64,000 nucleotides of DNA from Lentzea californiensis (lineage in GTDB: Bacteria > Actinomycetota > Actinomycetes > Mycobacteriales > Pseudonocardiaceae): NCBI RefSeq assembly GCF_024648825.1, contig NZ_JANBBE010000001.1, positions 1,550,001 to 1,614,000 of the forward strand. The letters are read 5' to 3'. The notes below the pieces were generated by a model. It was not told the origin of the DNA. It made no database searches and was given only the letters and a program-made list of their open reading frames with translations. Positions 44,147 to 52,381 of the stretch are shown here, piece by piece (position 1 is the first letter of the stretch; each line of letters opens with the position of its first letter). The position numbers and the translations under genes are program-made.

Positions 44147-46081
44147 GTGTGCGGAGTGCTCGGACTCATCTGTTCCACCGAAGCCGTTGCGGTTTCCGCG
44201 CGTGCCTCTGTGGCCGCAGCACTGCGCTGCCAGCGGCACCGTGGGCCCGACGAGCAGGACACCTGGGCTGATGCCGAGGTCGTTTACGGGTTCAACCGGC
44301 TGAGTTTCATCGACCTCGAGCACTCCCACCAGCCGCTCGTGTGGGGGCCGCCGGAGAACCCGACGCGGTACACGTTGAACTTCAACGGCGAGATCTACAA
44401 CTACAAGGAGCTCCGGGCCGAGCTCATGCGGAAGTTCGGGGCGAACTTCAAGACCAACGGTGACGGTGAGGCCATCGTCGCTGGTTATCACTACCTCGGT
44501 GCTGACTGGGTCAAGATGTTGCGCGGCATGTTCGCGTTCATGATCTGGGACGCTGAGGAGCGGGTGGTCTTCGGCGCCCGGGATCCGTTCGGGATCAAGC
44601 CGTTGTACTGGGCCGCTGGGCCCGGTGGGGTTGGGTTCTCGTCCGAGAAGAAGAGCTTGTTGCAGCTCACCGGGGTTCTCGGGATCAGTCAGGAGCTTGA
44701 TCAGACTGCGTTGCAGCACTACCTGGTGTTGCAGTACGTGCCTGAGCCTGAGTCGTTGCACAAGGCGATTCGGCGGGTTGAGTCCGGGACGTCGTTCAAG
44801 GTGTCGCCCGGTGGGCAGGTGCTGTTCAACCGGTACTTCAAGCCCGTGTTCTCGCCTCGGCCTGTCAACGGGGCGCATGAGGCCGAGGCGCTGTACGAGC
44901 GCATTGCCGACGTCATGCGTGACTCGGTGGCCAAGCACATGATTTCCGACCCTGATGTCACGGTCGGTGCGTTTCTCTCTGGCGGTATCGACTCCACGGC
45001 TACTGCGACGCTGGCCAAGCAGCACAACCCCAACCTCATCGCGTTCACCAGCGGTTTTGATCGCCAGGGGTACTCGGAGGTGGACGTTGCCGCGGAGACT
45101 GCGGCGGCCATCGGGGTGCGGCACGTCGTTCGGACCGTGTCTGCGGACGAGATGATGGAGGAGTTGCCGCTCATCATCTGGTACCTGGACGACCCGGTGG
45201 CGGACCCGGCGTTGGTGCCGTTGTACTTCATCGCGAAGGAAGCGCGTAAGTACGTCAAGGCTGTGTTGTCCGGTGAGGGTGCGGACGAGTTGTTCGGCGG
45301 GTACGTGATCTACCACGAGCCGCTGTCCTTGTCGCCCTTCGAGAAGGTGCCGGGCGGCGTCCGCAAGTTGATGGGCGCTGTGTCGAAGTCCATTCCGGAG
45401 GGTGTGCGCGGTAAGGACCTGCTTCGGCGTGGGGCGCTCAAGCTCGAGGAGCGGTACTACGGGAACGCTCGCAACTTCAGTGACGCGCAGGTGCGTGCTG
45501 TGTTCCCCGGTTATGTCGAGGGCATCGGCTTCCAGGACGTCACGGCGCCCTGGTACCGCGAGTCCGAGGCCTGGGACCCGGTGGCGCGGATGCAGCACAT
45601 CGACCTCTTCACGTGGTTGCGCGGCGACATCCTGGTCAAGGCCGACAAGGTGACGATGGCGAACTCCATCGAGCTGCGCGTGCCGTTCCTCGACCCCGAG
45701 GTCTTCCGGGTCGCGGCCGAGGTGCCGCTCGACCAGAAGCTCACCGAGGGCACGACCAAGTACGCGCTGCGCAGGGCGCTGGCGAAGATCATTCCGGCGC
45801 ACGTGCTCAACCGGCCCAAGCTCGGGTTCCCGGTGCCGATCCGGCACTGGCTGCGGGCCGAGATGTACGACTGGGCGCGCGGGATCATCAACGACTCGCA
45901 GACCGGTCACCTGCTCGACAAGAACGCGGTCATGAACCTGCTCGCCGAGCACAAGTCCGAGCAGTTCGACCGCAGCCGGCAGCTGTGGAGCGTGCTCTGC
46001 TTCATGATCTGGCACGGGATCTTCGTCGAGGGGCGGATCAGCCCGAAGGTGCCGGAGCCGGTGTACCCCGTCCGCCTTTGA
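44147..46081 (+). CDS. asnB: Asparagine synthetase (glutamine-hydrolysing)
   Basis: A 644-residue class II amidotransferase making asparagine from aspartate, ATP and glutamine. The GTG at 44147 places the catalytic Cys directly after the start (M-C-G), as required. The glutaminase domain has RHRGPDE and NFNGEIYNYKELR. The synthetase domain has the pyrophosphate loop SGGIDS, then GEGADELFGGY and LRVPFLDPE. Codon use in 44.6-45.5 kb is T-rich, and it returns to normal in the last 500 bases. Confidence 0.94.
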   Translation: MCGVLGLICSTEAVAVSARASVAAALRCQRHRGPDEQDTWADAEVVYGFNRLSFIDLEHSHQPLVWGPPENPTRYTLNFNGEIYNYKELRAELMRKFGANFKTNGDGEAIVAGYHYLGADWVKMLRGMFAFMIWDAEERVVFGARDPFGIKPLYWAAGPGGVGFSSEKKSLLQLTGVLGISQELDQTALQHYLVLQYVPEPESLHKAIRRVESGTSFKVSPGGQVLFNRYFKPVFSPRPVNGAHEAEALYERIADVMRDSVAKHMISDPDVTVGAFLSGGIDSTATATLAKQHNPNLIAFTSGFDRQGYSEVDVAAETAAAIGVRHVVRTVSADEMMEELPLIIWYLDDPVADPALVPLYFIAKEARKYVKAVLSGEGADELFGGYVIYHEPLSLSPFEKVPGGVRKLMGAVSKSIPEGVRGKDLLRRGALKLEERYYGNARNFSDAQVRAVFPGYVEGIGFQDVTAPWYRESEAWDPVARMQHIDLFTWLRGDILVKADKVTMANSIELRVPFLDPEVFRVAAEVPLDQKLTEGTTKYALRRALAKIIPAHVLNRPKLGFPVPIRHWLRAEMYDWARGIINDSQTGHLLDKNAVMNLLAEHKSEQFDRSRQLWSVLCFMIWHGIFVEGRISPKVPEPVYPVRL

Positions 46082-46122
46082 CGAGTGGTGTTGGTGACAC
46101 CTCCACGTGAAGGGCTTGTTAG

Positions 46123-46141
46123 TTGTCATAGGCTAACCAAG
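46123..46141 (+). promoter_or_regulatory. Leaderless promoter with partial iron box
   Basis: TAGGCT at 46129-46134 ends 6 bases before the GTG of the MFS gene, as for a leaderless transcript. The same bases form a partial IdeR/DtxR box: 13 of 19 positions, with a perfect TAGGCTAACC core. The left half is poor, so binding is uncertain. Confidence 0.4.
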
Positions 46142-47403
46142 TGGCCACTGCGGGGAGAAGTACGCGCTCTACGTTCGTGATCGACACGCGACCGTTGAAG
46201 ATCGTCGCGTATCGCCGGCTGTGGGTCTCCACGATCATCACGGCGGTGGGCTCCCAGCTCACCGCCGTCGCCGTGCCCAAGCAGGTCTACGACCTCACCG
46301 GGTCTTCGGCGTGGGTCGGCATCGCCGCCGGTGTGGCGCTGGTGCCCCTGCTCGTGTTCGGGCTGTGGGGCGGGGCGGTCGCGGACACGGTGGACCGTCG
46401 CAAGCTGCTGCTCGTCACGAACATCGGCATCGCGGTCTCGTCGGTGCTGCTGTGGGCGCAGGCGGCGATGAACGTCGGCTCGGTGTGGCTGGTGATCGGG
46501 TTGCTCGGCCTGCAACAGGTCTTCTTCGCGGCCAACGCTCCGGCGCGGCAGGCTTCCATCGCGCGGCTGGTGCCGGCGGAGCTGTTGCCGTCGGCCGGTG
46601 CGCTGGGCTCGACGGTCATGCAGTTCGGCGCGGTGCTCGGGCCGTTGCTCGCGGGTGCGTTCATGCCGGTCGTCGGGCTGTCCACGTTGTACCTGGTGGA
46701 CGCGATCGCGCTCACCGCCACGGTCTACGCGGTGTGGAAGCTGCCCTCGATGCCCCCGCTCGACGGGGTGATCCGGCGCGCCGGCCTCAAGGACGTGCTG
46801 GCCGGGTTCACGTATCTGTGGGCGCAGAAGGTGCTGATGGCGAGCATGCTGCTGGACATCATCGCGATGGTGTTCGGCATGCCGCGGGCGCTGTTCCCGG
46901 AGATGGCCCAGCACACGTTCGGCGACCCGGCCGGTGGTGGGTTCGCGCTGGGCGTGCTGTTCGCGGCGATCCCCGTCGGCGCGGTGATCTGCGGTCTCAC
47001 GTCCGGCTGGATCTCCAACGTCAGCAGGCACGGCGTCGCGCTGACGCTGGCCGTCGTCGGCTGGGGGCTCGCGATCATGGGCTTCGGTCTCGCCGGTTCG
47101 CTGTGGGTCGCGGCGGGGTTCCTGGCGCTCGCGGGTGCGGCGGACATGGTGTCGATGGCGTTCCGCGGCGCGATCCTGCAGTCCGCCGCGACGGATGAGA
47201 TGCGCGGACGGATGCAGGGCGTCTTCATCGTCGTCGTGGCCGGTGGCCCGCGCATCGCGGACCTGTTGCACGGCACGGGTGGCGCGGCGTTCGGCACGGC
47301 CGCGGCGGTGTCGGTCGGCGGACTGCTGGTCGTCGTGGCGTCCGTCGCGATGGTGGCGGTGCTGCCGGCGATCTGGCGCTACCGCTTCACTTCCGCGAGC
47401 TGA
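46141..47403 (+). CDS. EntS-like MFS exporter
   Basis: A 420-residue MFS_3 transporter with about 12 helices. It resembles E. coli EntS (enterobactin exporter) in several stretches: LTAVAVPKQVYDLTGSS, GGAVADTVDRRKLLL, LLGLQQVFFAANAPARQA, LFAAIPVGAVICGLTSG and MRGRMQGVF. A siderophore-export role is suggested by that similarity plus the partial iron box at its start, but no siderophore genes lie nearby. The stop overlaps the convergent lipoprotein gene by 17 bases. Confidence 0.82.
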   Translation: MATAGRSTRSTFVIDTRPLKIVAYRRLWVSTIITAVGSQLTAVAVPKQVYDLTGSSAWVGIAAGVALVPLLVFGLWGGAVADTVDRRKLLLVTNIGIAVSSVLLWAQAAMNVGSVWLVIGLLGLQQVFFAANAPARQASIARLVPAELLPSAGALGSTVMQFGAVLGPLLAGAFMPVVGLSTLYLVDAIALTATVYAVWKLPSMPPLDGVIRRAGLKDVLAGFTYLWAQKVLMASMLLDIIAMVFGMPRALFPEMAQHTFGDPAGGGFALGVLFAAIPVGAVICGLTSGWISNVSRHGVALTLAVVGWGLAIMGFGLAGSLWVAAGFLALAGAADMVSMAFRGAILQSAATDEMRGRMQGVFIVVVAGGPRIADLLHGTGGAAFGTAAAVSVGGLLVVVASVAMVAVLPAIWRYRFTSAS

Positions 47404-48181
47404 TCTCCGCCGGGTTCGGCGCGGCGACCTTCACATCGGAGCCCCAGTCTGAGAAACGAGCCTCGTCGACGATCTGCGCGCCCTGGAACTCGGTGTAGAA
47501 GGTGATGCGGATCGGCAGGCCGCTGCCGTCCAGCTCGACCTCGCCGGTCGAACCGGCGACCTCCTGGTCCAGCGCGAGCTTGACCTCGGCCTTCAGGCCC
47601 TCGTCGGTGAGGTTGTCGTACGCCTTCTGGTAGTCGACGGCGATCGAGTACCGGGTGCTGCCGCCGACCTGCGCGGTCAGCCTGAGCTCACCGCCGGCCT
47701 GGATCACCGGCAGGTGGTAGGTCGTGAAGGCGGCCTGCTGGTAGACGATGTCGTGGAAGCCGAGCAACGTCGTCGTGAAGTCGTCGTCGACCCTGCGGTC
47801 CAGCTCGACCCACGGCTTGTCGGCCGGCAGGCCGAACACCGCGGCGGGCAGCTTCACGAACGCGATGTCCTTCCTGGTCGACACCAGCCGGAGGTCGACC
47901 GCCTCGCCGCCGGTCTGCACGGGACGCTTGGTGGTCGCGTCCATGCTCGGGACCTCGCCGCCCAGCCGCACGCTGCCGCTCGACGGTGCCCGGACTCCGC
48001 CTCCGGTCGGCGGTGGCGTGATGGAGAAGCGGTAGGACCCCTTCTCGCCGGCGGTCTTGGTCACCGCGGCCACCAGGCTCTGCACGTCGCGGTGCTGGGA
48101 CTTGGTGTCGCTCGCGGGTTCGGAGGAGGAGCAGGCGGTCAGCGCCAGAGCGGCGATGATCGCGGTCGCCGCGAGTCTCAT
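47387..48181 (-). CDS. LppX/LprAFG-type lipoprotein
   Basis: A 264-residue lipoprotein with a signal ending in LTAC (Cys17). The mature domain is an LppX_LprAFG-like beta-sheet fold, seen in the block pattern of YRFSITPPP, VDLRLVSTRKDIAFVKLP and GEVELDGSGLPIRITFYTEF. Relatives carry lipids or lipoglycans between membrane and envelope. A TAACAA hexamer ends 7 bases before the ATG (probably leaderless). It is divergent from the amino-acid permease gene. Confidence 0.78.
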   Translation of the reverse strand: MRLAATAIIAALALTACSSSEPASDTKSQHRDVQSLVAAVTKTAGEKGSYRFSITPPPTGGGVRAPSSGSVRLGGEVPSMDATTKRPVQTGGEAVDLRLVSTRKDIAFVKLPAAVFGLPADKPWVELDRRVDDDFTTTLLGFHDIVYQQAAFTTYHLPVIQAGGELRLTAQVGGSTRYSIAVDYQKAYDNLTDEGLKAEVKLALDQEVAGSTGEVELDGSGLPIRITFYTEFQGAQIVDEARFSDWGSDVKVAAPNPAEISSRK

Positions 48182-48261
48182 CGGGCAATTGTTACATCAA
48201 ATGGGTGAGGTAGGCGTCCGTTCGTGCTGGTGGGCAGGCACAACGGGCAGAATCTTCGGGC

Positions 48262-49656
48262 ATGGCTGAAGCGACTCCACAAACGGAGCAACCAGAGCTA
48301 CATCGGGCAATCGGCCCGAAGCTGCTGCTGTTCTTCGTCGTCGGCGACATCCTCGGCACCGGCATCTACGCCCTCACCGGCAACGTGGCGGGCAAGATCG
48401 GCGGCGCGCTCTGGCTGCCCTTCCTGCTCGCGTTCGTGGTGGCATTCCTGACCGCGTTCAGCTACCTCGAGCTCGTCGGCAAGTTCCCCAAGGCCGCCGG
48501 CGCCGCGCTGTACACGAACAGAGCGTTCAAGATCCACTTTCTGACGTTCATGGTCGCGTTCGCGGTCATGTGCTCCGGCATCACGTCGGCCTCGTCGGCC
48601 GCGCTCGCCTTCGGCCGCACGTACCTGCGGCAGCTGCTCATCGAGTTCTTCGACGTCGCGCTGAGCCCGGAGTCGCTGGTCATCACCGGTATCGCGATCG
48701 TCTTCATCGCCGGCCTCGCTCTGATCAACTTTCGCGGCGTGTCCGAGTCGGTCAAGACCAACGTGGTGCTGACCTGCATCGAGCTGTCCGGTCTGGTGAT
48801 CATCATCCTGATCGGCGCCTGGGCGGTCGTCAACGGCGACGGCGACCCGGGCAGGCTCACTGAGATCAACGTGCCGTCGGGCAGCAACGTGATGCTCGCG
48901 GTCACCTCGGCCACGGCGCTCGCGTTCTTCGCGATGGTCGGTTTCGAGGACTCGGTGAACATGGCGGAGGAGTGCCGCAACCCGGTCAAGATCTTCCCGC
49001 GCGCGATGCTGTGGGGCATGGGCATCGCGGCCCTGATCTACGTGCTCGTCGCGATCACGTCGTCGCTGCTGATCCCGTCCGACGAGCTGGCGAAGGCGAG
49101 TAGCGGCGCGTTGCTGAAGGTCGTCACCGTCGGCGCCCCGGGCTTCCCGCTGTGGATCTTCGCGTTGATCGGTCTGCTCGCCGTCATCAACTCGGCCCTG
49201 ATCAACATGCTGATGGCGTCGCGACTGCTGTACGGCATGGCGAACGAGAAGATCATCCCGAAGTTCTTCGGTGTCGTGCACCCGTTCCGCCGCACGCCGT
49301 GGATCTCGATCGTCTTCACGACGGGCGTCGCGGTGATCCTGGTGTCCACCGCCGACATCGGCAAGCTCGGCGGCACGACGTCGTTGCTGCTGCTGATCGT
49401 CTTCACCATCGTCAACGTCGCGTGTCTCGTGCTGCGCAAGGAGCCGTCCGAGCACAAGCACTTCCGCGCGCCCACGTGGGCGCCCGTGCTCGGCGCGATC
49501 ACGTGTGCGTACCTCGCGATCCCGTGGACGTCCGGTCGCCCGGCAGGCGACTACGTGATCGCGGGCTACCTGCTGCTCGCCGGTCTGGTGCTCTGGGGCA
49601 TCAACCGCGTGCTGCACGGCAAGGTGGAGATCCACCCGGAGAACCTCACCAAGTAG
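48262..49656 (+). CDS. APC-family amino-acid permease
   Basis: A 464-residue transporter with about 12 membrane helices. Helix 1 carries the APC signature GDILGTGIYALTG. FFAMVGFEDSVNMAEE in helix 6 and the RLLYGMA segment are also typical. It probably imports an amino acid or polyamine by proton symport. CAGAAT ends 8 bases before the ATG. The AAA ATPase gene on the other strand ends 6 bases beyond its stop. Confidence 0.87.
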   Translation: MAEATPQTEQPELHRAIGPKLLLFFVVGDILGTGIYALTGNVAGKIGGALWLPFLLAFVVAFLTAFSYLELVGKFPKAAGAALYTNRAFKIHFLTFMVAFAVMCSGITSASSAALAFGRTYLRQLLIEFFDVALSPESLVITGIAIVFIAGLALINFRGVSESVKTNVVLTCIELSGLVIIILIGAWAVVNGDGDPGRLTEINVPSGSNVMLAVTSATALAFFAMVGFEDSVNMAEECRNPVKIFPRAMLWGMGIAALIYVLVAITSSLLIPSDELAKASSGALLKVVTVGAPGFPLWIFALIGLLAVINSALINMLMASRLLYGMANEKIIPKFFGVVHPFRRTPWISIVFTTGVAVILVSTADIGKLGGTTSLLLLIVFTIVNVACLVLRKEPSEHKHFRAPTWAPVLGAITCAYLAIPWTSGRPAGDYVIAGYLLLAGLVLWGINRVLHGKVEIHPENLTK

Positions 49657-49662
49657 GGGTTC

Positions 49663-50379
49663 TCAGTCCAGCAGGTGCTTCAGGAACCGGTCCGGTTCAC
49701 CCAGGAAGTTGCGGGTGAGCCGGACCGGTTCCGCTGTGTCGTAGGAGACTTCGTCGATCGTGTCGCTGATCTCGAAGATCGTGGAGTTCGGTGCCGCGAG
49801 CAGGATCGGCGAGTGCGTGGCGATGATGAACTGCGAACCCTCCTCCACGAGTTCGTGCATGCGCCTCAGGACCGTCAGGCAGCCTTTGACCGACAGGGCG
49901 GCCTCGGGTTCGTCGAGGACGTAGAGGCCCCTGCTGCCGAACCTGTGGTTCATCAGGTCGATGAAGCTCTCGCCGTGCGACCGCTCGTGCAACGACTTGC
50001 CGCCGTACGACGCGTGGATCCCCCCGCCGATCCGGTCGATCTCGGTGGCGACGTTGTAGAACGACTCGGCGCGCAGGAAGAACCCGGTCCTGGGTTTTCT
50101 CGTGCCCCGGCTGAGGACCAGGTAGTCGCCGAGCGACGACTCCGTCGCCCTGGTGGCGAAGTTGAACGACTGGGTGCCGCCCTCGGCGTTGAACCCGGCC
50201 GCCACCGCGATCGCCTCGACCAGCGTGGACTTGCCCGCGCCGTTGTCCCCGACGAGGAAGGTGATGGGGGACCTCAGTTCCAGCGGGTGCTCGATCAGGT
50301 GCCGGACGACCGGGAGCGTGAACGGGTAGCGGTGGGTGTCGTCGGCCTGGTCGAGGCGGATCTGCCGGATGAACGTCAC
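49663..50379 (-). CDS. AAA family ATPase (SMC/ABC-type, COG3910-like)
   Basis: A soluble 238-residue ATPase with Walker A GDNGAGKST near residue 43, Walker B YVLDEPEAALS and the downstream IIATHSPILLA switch His. It is a minimal ATPase of the AAA_21/OLD-like kind, with no nuclease domain. The GTG overlaps the stop of the lactonase-like gene (GTGA), so the two are translationally coupled. Such ATPases often act in DNA repair or phage defence, but a function here is not evident. Confidence 0.83.
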   Translation of the reverse strand: MTFIRQIRLDQADDTHRYPFTLPVVRHLIEHPLELRSPITFLVGDNGAGKSTLVEAIAVAAGFNAEGGTQSFNFATRATESSLGDYLVLSRGTRKPRTGFFLRAESFYNVATEIDRIGGGIHASYGGKSLHERSHGESFIDLMNHRFGSRGLYVLDEPEAALSVKGCLTVLRRMHELVEEGSQFIIATHSPILLAAPNSTIFEISDTIDEVSYDTAEPVRLTRNFLGEPDRFLKHLLD

Positions 50380-51152
50380 GCCAGCCGTGCCAGCTCGACC
50401 GGGTCGTGGGCGCAGAACACCTCGGCCTCGCCGCTCGCCTTGAGCTCCCTGAGGCGTTCTACATTGGACAGACGCTGCTCGCGGATCGTCTCGGTCTGCT
50501 TCGCGGTGAGCTTGAGCGCGAAGATGTTGCTCGGCGGCGTCTCGACCTCGCCGCGGTAGAAGTACGCGTCGCCGGCGTGCAACAGCCAGCCGTCGTCCGA
50601 CTTCACCGCGATGCCCGTGTGGCCGCGGGTGTGGCCGATCAGCGGCACCATCAGCACCTCCTCCGGCAGGCCGGCGATGTTCTTGACGGCCTGGAAGCCG
50701 AACCAGTCCTCGCCCTCGGCCCTGTGCGTCTCGAACTTGACGCCGTCCCTCTGCGCCTTCGGGTACCGCGCCCGCTCCTTGGTGCCGCGCGCGTTGGTCG
50801 CGGCCTCCAGTTCGGTGTCGAGCACGTGCACGGTGGCCTTCGGGAAGTCGCGCAGGCCGCCCGCGTGGTCGAGGTCGAGGTGGGTGAGCAGGATGTGCTT
50901 CACGTCGTCGGCCGTGTACCCGCGCTTCTCGACGTGGCTGATCGCCGTCTCGGTGATGTCGAGCACCGGCTTGAGCAGCTTGCGGCTCAGGCCGTCGATC
51001 GTCGCCTTCGGGTTGATCACCTCGTTCGTGCCGAAGCCGGTGTCGACCAGGACCAGGCCCTGGTCGGTCTCGATCAGCAGGCAGTGGGCCACCAGGCCGC
51101 CCGCCACCAGGGGAGGCCGGAACGTGGCGCAGTTGAGGTGATGAACCTTCAT
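50376..51152 (-). CDS. Metallo-beta-lactamase-fold hydrolase (AHL-lactonase-like)
   Basis: A 258-residue zinc hydrolase. The dizinc motif HLDLDH is present in LLTHLDLDHAGGL, with further ligands in GHTRGHTGI, LHAGDAYF and CAHDP. It resembles N-acyl-homoserine-lactone lactonases (quorum quenching), but many relatives hydrolyse other esters. The ATG at 51152 has a GGAAGGA ribosome site 7 bases away. It is the first gene of a pair with the AAA ATPase, and divergent from aldose epimerase. Confidence 0.82.
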   Translation of the reverse strand: MKVHHLNCATFRPPLVAGGLVAHCLLIETDQGLVLVDTGFGTNEVINPKATIDGLSRKLLKPVLDITETAISHVEKRGYTADDVKHILLTHLDLDHAGGLRDFPKATVHVLDTELEAATNARGTKERARYPKAQRDGVKFETHRAEGEDWFGFQAVKNIAGLPEEVLMVPLIGHTRGHTGIAVKSDDGWLLHAGDAYFYRGEVETPPSNIFALKLTAKQTETIREQRLSNVERLRELKASGEAEVFCAHDPVELARLA

Positions 51153-51176
51153 GGGCAAATCCTTCCGCTGGCCCCG

Positions 51177-51182
51177 TAGGCT
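51177..51182 (+). promoter_or_regulatory. -10 element before aldose epimerase
   Basis: TAGGCT ends 8 bases before the ATG, so the transcript has an extremely short leader or none. The 38-base gap to the divergent hydrolase gene leaves room for little else. Confidence 0.4.
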
Positions 51183-51190
51183 TCAGCCTC

Positions 51191-52078
51191 ATGTTGGGGA
51201 TCTCGTACGAGGGTGCCACCGCCGTGATCACGACTGTAGGCGCGGGGCTGCGGTCTTTCGAGGTGGACGGTGTGCCGTACGTCGAGACTTTCGGCGCTGA
51301 CGAGAAACCCCCGATGAGCGCCGGGGCCGTGCTGGTGCCCTGGCCCAACCGGACCGCCGGTGCGTCCTGGGTGCTGGACGGGGCTCGGCAGCAGCTGGAG
51401 GTCACGGAGCCTGCTCGCGGGAACGCGGTTCACGGGCTGGTGCGGCGCCGGCCCTGGGACGTGTTGGAGCACACCGGGTCGTTGGTGTCCTTGCGGGTTC
51501 TGATCGAGCCCCAGGCCGGGTGGCCTGCTGCTTTGGACGTCACCGTTTCTTATGCGTTGGATGAGCGCGGGCTCACCGTCACGCATGGGGTTACCAACGT
51601 CGGGGACGTTGCCACGCCTTTTGGGGTTGGTACGCATCCCTATCCTCGGGCTGGGAACGCTGCTACCGATTCGTGCACTTTGACGTTGGCGGCTACTACG
51701 GTTTTGCCGTTGGATGCTGAGCGGATGGTGCCTTCTGGGCCGGCTGTGCCGGTGGAGGGGACCGAGTTCGACTTCCGTGGTGGGCGGTCGTTGGAAGGTG
51801 CTCGGTTGGACACGCCCTTTGGGGGGTGTGAGCCTGGAGCGGACGGGCTGGTCCACCACACGTTGGTCGCTGAGAGCGGTGGGGTTGAGGTTTGGGCCGA
51901 TCCTGCGTTTCGGTGGGTTCAGGTTTATACGCCTGATTCCTATCCTGGGCGGGGGCGGGCTGTGGCTGTTGAGCCCATGACCTGTCCGCCGGATGCTTTG
52001 AATTCTGGAGTGGATTTGATCTGGGTTTCTCCTGGGGAGTCTTGGGGGGCTCGGTGGGGGATTCGGCCGTTGGGCTGA
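51191..52078 (+). CDS. Aldose 1-epimerase family protein
   Basis: A 295-residue galactose mutarotase-like protein that would interconvert alpha and beta sugar anomers. Catalytic and binding residues are present: PNRTAGASW, HGLVRRRPW with the conserved His, GTHPYPRAG, and the catalytic Glu in AVEPMTCPPDALN. Codon use changes from typical in the first third to T-rich afterwards, approaching the repeat at 52.1 kb. Confidence 0.87.
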   Translation: MLGISYEGATAVITTVGAGLRSFEVDGVPYVETFGADEKPPMSAGAVLVPWPNRTAGASWVLDGARQQLEVTEPARGNAVHGLVRRRPWDVLEHTGSLVSLRVLIEPQAGWPAALDVTVSYALDERGLTVTHGVTNVGDVATPFGVGTHPYPRAGNAATDSCTLTLAATTVLPLDAERMVPSGPAVPVEGTEFDFRGGRSLEGARLDTPFGGCEPGADGLVHHTLVAESGGVEVWADPAFRWVQVYTPDSYPGRGRAVAVEPMTCPPDALNSGVDLIWVSPGESWGARWGIRPLG

Positions 52079-52104
52079 GCGCGTCGGTTCCCCGGCTTGC
52101 GGGC

Positions 52105-52335
52105 CGCGACCTTGCGGGTGGTCGCCTTGCGGGCGGCGAGCTTGCGGTTGCGTGCGTTTTCCTGGGGGCTCTGCCCCAGACCCCGGCAATCTGATCAGGG
52201 GGTCCACGCCACGGGTGGGTTGATGGCACGCCTGTTGCGTTGGGCGGCTGCCTGTTGCTTAGAGGGTGGCGTTGGCGATGGGACCCCACCGCCCTTGCCT
52301 TGCGGTAAGGACGGCTCGCCTTCGGCTTCGCTGGG
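52105..52335 (+). repeat. Dispersed non-coding repeat, copy 2
   Basis: Second copy of the element at 43804-44040, in the same orientation, again directly upstream of a plus-strand gene and downstream of another. It differs by substitutions and small indels. In place of the tandem 24-base unit it has a single ACGGCTCGCCTTCGGC preceded by GCCCTTGCCTTGCGG, a segment also seen in the 19.7-kb island. Confidence 0.8.
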
Positions 52336-52365
52336 CGTCAGGGGTGGCCGAGTGTCGGAGTAACC

Positions 52366-52380
52366 GTTAGCGTTGCTAAC
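52366..52380. promoter_or_regulatory. Inverted repeat at amidohydrolase start
   Basis: GTTAGC-GTT-GCTAAC is a perfect 6-bp dyad that ends one base before the ATG of the amidohydrolase. It contains TAGCGT, a possible -10, so a repressor bound here would block a near-leaderless transcript. Confidence 0.4.
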
Positions 52381-52381
52381 C

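Noticed and set aside
43073..46129. Open frame of about 1000 codons on the minus strand opposite pdxH and asparagine synthetase
   Set aside because: It runs antisense to two genes with intact catalytic motifs, crosses the intergenic repeat and has the Arg/Pro/Gly-rich composition of shadow frames in high-GC DNA.
49663..50379. OLD-family or retron-like defence nuclease
   Set aside because: The protein is too short and has no TOPRIM or other nuclease domain after the ATPase.
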